From Promicromonospora soli (GTDB lineage: Bacteria; Actinomycetota; Actinomycetes; Actinomycetales; Cellulomonadaceae), in contig NZ_BNAS01000002.1 in the NCBI RefSeq assembly GCF_014653785.1, positions 594,807-658,806 of the forward strand: DNA of 64,000 nucleotides, in the 5' to 3' direction. This document shows, in pieces, positions 59,905 to 64,000 of this stretch. Made by a program: the position numbers and the translations under genes. The notes below the pieces were generated by a model. The model was not told the origin of the DNA. It saw only the letters and a program-made list of their open reading frames with translations, and did not search any database. Positions within the stretch are counted from its first letter, which is position 1, and each line of letters opens with the position of its first letter.

Positions 59905-60849
59905 CTAGGCCGCCGCGCGGCCGGTCAGCCCCACACGCTCGAGGAGGTCGAGCGCCGGCCGGTGCTTGTTGAACGTGTACACGTGCACACCGGGCGCGCC
60001 GGCGTCGAGCACGTCGCGCGCGAGCGCGGCGGAGTACTCGATGCCGTGTGCGTGCTGCGCCTCGGGGTCGACGGCGCCGTCGGGCGCGACGAACCGGTCG
60101 AGGTCCCGCAGCAGGTGCGCGGGCGCGGCCACGCCCGTGAGCTCCTCGACGCGGCGCAGGCGGCGCGCCTCGGTGGTGGGCAGGATCCCCGCGAGGATCG
60201 GGATGGTCACACCCGCGGAGCGGGCCGCCTCGACGAACCCGGTGTAGGACTCCACCCGGTAGAAGAACTGGGTTATCGCAAAGCTCGCACCGGCCTCCTG
60301 CTTCTCGAGCAGCCGCTGCACCTCCTGCTCGCGCGTGGTGCGCGCCCCGGGGTTGCCGTCGGGGAACGTCGCCACGGCGATGGTGAGCGGGCGGGCGGCG
60401 GCTCGCAGGGCCGCGCTGGCATCGTTGGCCACGCGGCGCTGGTCCACCTGCGTGAGCAGGCGGACCAGGTCCACGCTGGAGCGCACGCCGTCGGACGGCG
60501 GACACCAGTCCGGCTCGTCGCGCGGGGGGTCTCCGCGCAGGGCCAGGAAAGACCGGACGCCGGCCTCGAGGAACTCGTCGATCACCTCGGACACGTCCTC
60601 CCGGGACGCGCCCACGCAGGTCAGGTGAGCCACCGGCAGCACCGGGGTGCCCCTGAGCAGCGTGGCGAGCACCTCGCGCGACGTCGCCCGGTCACCGCCG
60701 GCGGCGCCGTACGTGACGGACACGAAGTCCGGGCGGGCCGCCACGAGCCGCTGTGCCGTCTCCCAGAAGTTGGGCGCGACATCGGGGCGACGCGGTGGCA
60801 TCAGCTCGAACGACACTGTGGGGCGGTGCGGGTATGCCTCGACGACCAT
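59905..60849 (-). CDS. metF: Methylenetetrahydrofolate reductase
   Basis: The 314-residue TIM-barrel flavoprotein begins PTVSFELMPPRRP, with the conserved Glu in SFE, and continues FVSVTYGAAGGDRATS, LALRGDPPRDEP, AGASFAITQFFY and GIEYSAALARDVLDAGAPGV, the MetF blocks. It makes 5-methyltetrahydrofolate for methionine synthesis. A SAM-I riboswitch immediately upstream covers its ribosome-binding site. Confidence 0.92.
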   Translation of the reverse strand: MVVEAYPHRPTVSFELMPPRRPDVAPNFWETAQRLVAARPDFVSVTYGAAGGDRATSREVLATLLRGTPVLPVAHLTCVGASREDVSEVIDEFLEAGVRSFLALRGDPPRDEPDWCPPSDGVRSSVDLVRLLTQVDQRRVANDASAALRAAARPLTIAVATFPDGNPGARTTREQEVQRLLEKQEAGASFAITQFFYRVESYTGFVEAARSAGVTIPILAGILPTTEARRLRRVEELTGVAAPAHLLRDLDRFVAPDGAVDPEAQHAHGIEYSAALARDVLDAGAPGVHVYTFNKHRPALDLLERVGLTGRAAA

Positions 60850-60856
60850 GGCTGCT

Positions 60857-60967
60857 CCATCGAACCTGGCGTGAGCACCTTACGTCCTCACGCCACGGCC
60901 ACGGGGCAGGAAGTCGGCAGGTTGCTGCGGTGTCAGGGAGCCAGGACTCTCGACCGCTCTGGATGGG
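60857..60967 (-). ncRNA. SAM-I (S-box) riboswitch of metF
   Basis: On the minus strand the RNA reads CCATCCAGAGCGG, GAGAGTCCTGGC, CCCTGACACCGCAGCAACC and later AAGGTGCTCACGCC, matching the S-box core (ATCCAGAG..GAGGGA..TGGCCC..GCAACC..AAGGTGC). The 5' CCATC (60967-60963 region) pairs with GATGG (60861-60857), and that 3' strand is part of the GGAG ribosome-binding site 5 nt before the metF ATG. A -10-like TAACAT (60982-60977) places transcription start at the riboswitch 5' end. Confidence 0.88.
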
Positions 60968-61060
60968 ATCGCCACCATGTTAAGCGAATGTCCAGCACTG
61001 GGACGCATTCCGTCCGGAGACCGAGACGGCTCGGTCCACGAGCGCGCACCCGCGGCGTCG

Positions 61061-61984
61061 CTACTTCACCGAGCCCGCCACCAGGCCGCCCACCAGCCGC
61101 TTCTCGATGGCCATGAACAGGATCACCACCGGCACTATCGCGACCACGGAGACGCCGAACACATAGTGCCACGACGTCTCGTACTGGCCCACGAACTTGG
61201 TGAGCGCCACGGACAGCGGCTGGTTGCCCGCCGTCGTCAGCAGCACCAGCGAGGCCGCGAACTCGTTCCAGGACGCGACGAACGTGAACACGACCGCGGT
61301 CACGATCCCGGGCCACACGAGCGGCAGGTTGATCTTGGTCAGGACGGCGAAGGTGCCGGCGCCGTCGAGCTGCGCCGCCTCGTCGACCTCCTTCGGGATG
61401 CCCGCGAAGAAGCTGTGCATGATCCAGACCGCGAACGACAGGTTGAACGCCGCGTTCACCAGGATCATCGCCACCCACGTGTCGAGGATGCCGATGGCGA
61501 TGAACTCGCGGAACAGGCCGGACGTGAGCACCGCCGGCTGCACCATCTGTGTCACGATCACGAGGAACAGGAAGACGAGCCGCCCGCGGAACCGGAACCG
61601 GGCCGTGTAGTAGGCGGCAGGCAGCGCGACGGCGAGCACGAGCAGCGTCGCGCACAGCGAGATCACCAGGGTGGAGATCAGGTTCTGCAGCAGCGGCGTC
61701 TCGGGCGTGGCCCACATGGTGGCGTAGTTCTCCCAGTGCCACTCCGTGGGGAAGTAGGTGGGGTCGACCGACCTGATCTCCGCCTTCGTCTTCACCGAGC
61801 CGAAGAACATGATCAGGTAGGGGAGCAGGAACACCACCAGCACGACGAGCCCGGCGAGCATGCGCAGCAGCAGGGAACCGAGGGGCACCTGGTCTGCCGT
61901 GTACTTCCGCATCCGCTGCGGCTTGTCCGACGTCGGACGGGTCGCCCTCCTCGGGGCGGTCCCAGAATCGATGATCGCGGTCAT
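61061..61984 (-). CDS. Sugar ABC importer permease (MalG type)
   Basis: The 307-residue protein has a cytosolic N terminus and six helices, with the MalG-type coupling loop AGIPKEVDEAAQLDGAGTFA and WNEFAASLVLLTTAGNQPLS. It ends GGLVAGSVK, the family ending. Its ATG overlaps the stop of the MalF-type gene by one base (TGATG). With that permease and the binding protein it forms a CUT1 importer; the ATPase is not in the window, so a shared MsiK-like ATPase is probable. Confidence 0.9.
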   Translation of the reverse strand: MTAIIDSGTAPRRATRPTSDKPQRMRKYTADQVPLGSLLLRMLAGLVVLVVFLLPYLIMFFGSVKTKAEIRSVDPTYFPTEWHWENYATMWATPETPLLQNLISTLVISLCATLLVLAVALPAAYYTARFRFRGRLVFLFLVIVTQMVQPAVLTSGLFREFIAIGILDTWVAMILVNAAFNLSFAVWIMHSFFAGIPKEVDEAAQLDGAGTFAVLTKINLPLVWPGIVTAVVFTFVASWNEFAASLVLLTTAGNQPLSVALTKFVGQYETSWHYVFGVSVVAIVPVVILFMAIEKRLVGGLVAGSVK

Positions 61985-62859
61985 CAGACCTCCTCCAGGG
62001 GGCGGACTACCCGCACGTAGATGGCGACGATCCCGATGACCACCAGGAACGCGATGACGGACAGCGCGCTCGCCAGATCGATCTGCCGCTGGTTCTGCAT
62101 GTACTTGAAGATCATGGTCATGACGGTGTCGGCGTCGTACCCGGGGATGGACCCCGTCATGACCTTCAGGATCGGCAGCGAGTTGAACACGTTGATGATG
62201 TTGATCAGCACCGCCACCGATACCGCGCCCCGTAGCTGCGGCAGCACCACGCTGAAGTAGGTCCGCACCCCGCCGGCGCCGTCGATGCGCGCGGCCTCGA
62301 CGGTCTCGCCGGGGACGGTCTGGAGGCCGGCCAGGATCGTGTACGTGGTGAAGGGCAGCGACACGAACACGGCGACCACCATGGCCCACGCGAACGCGGT
62401 GCCCGGGTGCCGGGTCCAGCCGTAGCCCTCTGGAGTGTCGATCAGGCCGACGTCCACGAGGAACGAGTTGATGATGCCGAAGTACGGCTCCAGGCCGTAG
62501 TGCACCACCAGCGTCGTCATGACGACGCTCGACGCCCACGGCACGATGACGGCCATGCGCACCAGGCGGCGACCCGGGAACGCCTTGTTGAGCAGCGCCG
62601 CGAGCGCGAGCGACCCGATCAGCGTGCAGGCCACGACGACGACCACCCAGACGACGGTGCGCCCGAGGATCGGCCAGAAGTACTGGAAGCCGACCACCGT
62701 CGCGAAGTTCGCGAGGCCTACGCCTCCGTCGTCCACGCCGCTCTGGCTGATGTCGCGTGTCGAGTTCCAGAACATCAGGCCTACCGGGAACAGGACCACG
62801 GTCGCGATGAGTGCGACCGCGGGCCCGATCCACGGCACGGCCTTCAAGAGGTCCTTCAC
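61984..62859 (-). CDS. Sugar ABC importer permease (MalF type)
   Basis: The 291-residue protein starts MKDLLKAVPWIGPAVALIAT and has six helices with the EAA loop PGETVEAARIDGAGGVRTYF. GTG 62859 follows GGGGGA. It lies between the binding-protein gene and the MalG-type permease. An 83-nt gap with a small hairpin separates it from the binding-protein gene. Confidence 0.9.
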   Translation of the reverse strand: MKDLLKAVPWIGPAVALIATVVLFPVGLMFWNSTRDISQSGVDDGGVGLANFATVVGFQYFWPILGRTVVWVVVVVACTLIGSLALAALLNKAFPGRRLVRMAVIVPWASSVVMTTLVVHYGLEPYFGIINSFLVDVGLIDTPEGYGWTRHPGTAFAWAMVVAVFVSLPFTTYTILAGLQTVPGETVEAARIDGAGGVRTYFSVVLPQLRGAVSVAVLINIINVFNSLPILKVMTGSIPGYDADTVMTMIFKYMQNQRQIDLASALSVIAFLVVIGIVAIYVRVVRPLEEV

Positions 62860-62908
62860 AGGTTTCCCCCTGCTTTCCGTTCGTAGTGTGGTCAGCCGTG
62901 TGGTTCAG

Positions 62909-62926
62909 CCGCGAGCTTGCTCGCGG
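62909..62926 (-). terminator. Intercistronic hairpin after the sugar-binding protein gene
   Basis: CCGCGAGC (62909-62916) and GCTCGCGG (62919-62926) form an 8-bp stem. Such hairpins between binding-protein and permease genes commonly stabilise the upstream message or lower read-through, giving more binding protein than permease. Confidence 0.6.
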
Positions 62927-62942
62927 CGGTCAGCGTCGGGCG

Positions 62943-64000
62943 TCAGCCCGCGTCGACCTGTTCCTGGATCTCGGCCAGGACGTCCTTGGCCGACTTGTCG
63001 CTGTCGAGCTGGCCGAAGAGCGCCTTGAACGCGGAGTCCGCGGCGGCCCAGTCGGGGTTGGTGCTCGGGTAGAACTGCGCGTCCGGCAGGACCTCGAGGA
63101 ACGGGGCGAGCGCCTCCTCGTCGGCCAGCGCCTCGGAGCCGGAGACAGTGGTGGGCAGGAAGCCCTCGGCCTGGACCCATGGGACGTAGACGTCGGCGGA
63201 GTACAGGTAGTCGAAGAAGGAGGTGATGGCCTCCTGCTTGTCGCCGTCGTTCTGGAACGCCATGAGGTGGTCCGCGACGCCCAGAGTGAACGGGGAGCCG
63301 TCCTTCGTCGGGATCGGGTGGATCGAGTACTCGAGGTCCGGGTTGTCGGACTCGATCTGGCCCACGCTCGGCGGCAGGCCGACCTGCATGCCGATCTTGC
63401 CCTGGACGAAGATGTCGAACAGCGGGCTGCGGTCGGTCGCGCCGGCGTCGGCCTGCGTCGCGCCTTCGTCGATCACCTTCTTGATGTACTCGGCACCCTC
63501 GAGGTTCTCCGGGGTGTCGACGGTGATGGCCTCGGCGTCACCGAAGGATCCGCCACCGCCCCACAGCCACACCGCTGCCTCAGCCTGGGCCTCCTCGGAG
63601 CCGAGCGGCATGCCGTAGCCGGCCACGCCGCCGCCGAGCTCCGAGACCTGCTTGGCCGACTCGAGCAGCTCGTCCCAGGTGGCGGGGACCTCAGCGCCCG
63701 CCTCCTCCAGGAGCGCGTCGTTGACGAACAGCGCGCGGGCCGAGGCGATCCACGGCAGGCCGTAGGCGGTGTCGCCCACCTGAGCGTTACCCAGGAACGT
63801 CGGCTGGAAGTCGGCGTAGGTCTCGTCGGAGGTGACGTCCTCGACCGGGTACAGCAGCTCGTCGTCGGCGAAGCCCGCGAAGGGGCCGCCGTTGTAGATG
63901 TCGGGTGCGTCGCCGCCCTGGATCTTGGTGGCGATGACGGACTCGAGGTTGTCCCAGGACTCGACCTGGAGGTTGACCTTGACGTCGGGGTTCGCCTCTT
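62943..64000 (-). CDS. Sugar-binding lipoprotein of an ABC importer (SBP family 1), 5' end outside window
   Basis: The frame is open to the right edge, so the N terminus and signal sequence are missing; 352 residues are visible. Landmarks of extracellular solute-binding family 1 are present: NLQVESWDNLESVIATKIQG, APDIYNGGPFAGFADDEL, YGLPWIASARALFVNDALLE, NDGDKQEAITSFFDYLYSAD. It is the first gene of the importer operon with the two permeases downstream. The substrate is probably an oligosaccharide. Confidence 0.88.
   Translation of the reverse strand, partial: EANPDVKVNLQVESWDNLESVIATKIQGGDAPDIYNGGPFAGFADDELLYPVEDVTSDETYADFQPTFLGNAQVGDTAYGLPWIASARALFVNDALLEEAGAEVPATWDELLESAKQVSELGGGVAGYGMPLGSEEAQAEAAVWLWGGGGSFGDAEAITVDTPENLEGAEYIKKVIDEGATQADAGATDRSPLFDIFVQGKIGMQVGLPPSVGQIESDNPDLEYSIHPIPTKDGSPFTLGVADHLMAFQNDGDKQEAITSFFDYLYSADVYVPWVQAEGFLPTTVSGSEALADEEALAPFLEVLPDAQFYPSTNPDWAAADSAFKALFGQLDSDKSAKDVLAEIQEQVDAG

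Overview
The window is high-GC DNA from an actinomycete. Compact, often 1-4 nt overlapping operons, Tat and lipoprotein exports, a MocR regulator, several DinB/mycothiol-type proteins, F420-type flavoproteins and many apparently leaderless mRNAs all point that way. The hydrolase and transporter content suggests a soil or plant-associated Micrococcales member, perhaps Promicromonosporaceae. That family placement is inference.

Left end, 1-5.5 kb: an accessory island. It holds the end of an AbiTii-domain protein, a 40-residue membrane peptide, an unrecognised winged-helix-like protein and a two-gene nucleotidyltransferase/HEPN toxin-antitoxin module whose promoter lies inside a perfect palindrome. 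It also has two diverged copies of an 88-bp segment, a frameshifted formyltransferase remnant and two hypothetical proteins.

5.6-34 kb: chromosomal housekeeping and scavenging genes. These are an AI-2E-type transporter, peptidase E, a five-gene oligopeptide ABC importer (SBP-B-C-D-F) with 22-bp tandem repeats upstream, a VOC/hydrolase pair, a lacZ-uxuA sugar operon and a MocR/EamA divergent pair whose ATG codons interlock. A TipA-like operator and a structured leader precede an FBP zinc-finger gene. DinB, GH25 lysozyme, AlkZ-like glycosylase and SRPBCC genes follow.

32-40 kb: cell envelope and ion homeostasis. Two paralogous NlpC/P60 hydrolases are present, one under a c-di-AMP (ydaO) riboswitch. 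With them are a secreted subtilase, a KtrB-type potassium channel subunit, a GlsB-like protein and a NaChBac-type sodium channel.

40-46 kb: the most unusual part. A leucyl-tRNA synthetase lacking the whole CP1 editing domain follows an apparent attenuator (8-residue leader peptide with two Leu codons, then a terminator with five U residues). Across a 530-bp control region with three adjoining palindromes, two tandem genes each fuse an ECF-like sigma factor, a zinc anti-sigma domain, a membrane helix and a low-complexity exterior tail. One tail is built of a 10-residue PPGLAKKDG-type repeat.

46-64 kb: RlmC-type rRNA methyltransferase, M15 peptidase, a drug-efflux ABC pair with a divergent TetR, TagI glycosylase, LLM oxidoreductase, a NYN-LOTUS RNA-binding protein, App1-type phosphatase, PlsC, a Tat-exported amidase, Hsp20 under a CIRCE element, metF under a SAM-I riboswitch whose P1 helix covers the ribosome-binding site, and a sugar ABC importer running off the right edge.

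No rRNA, tRNA, CRISPR array or intact transposase was seen. All family assignments come from reading motifs by eye; no search was run.
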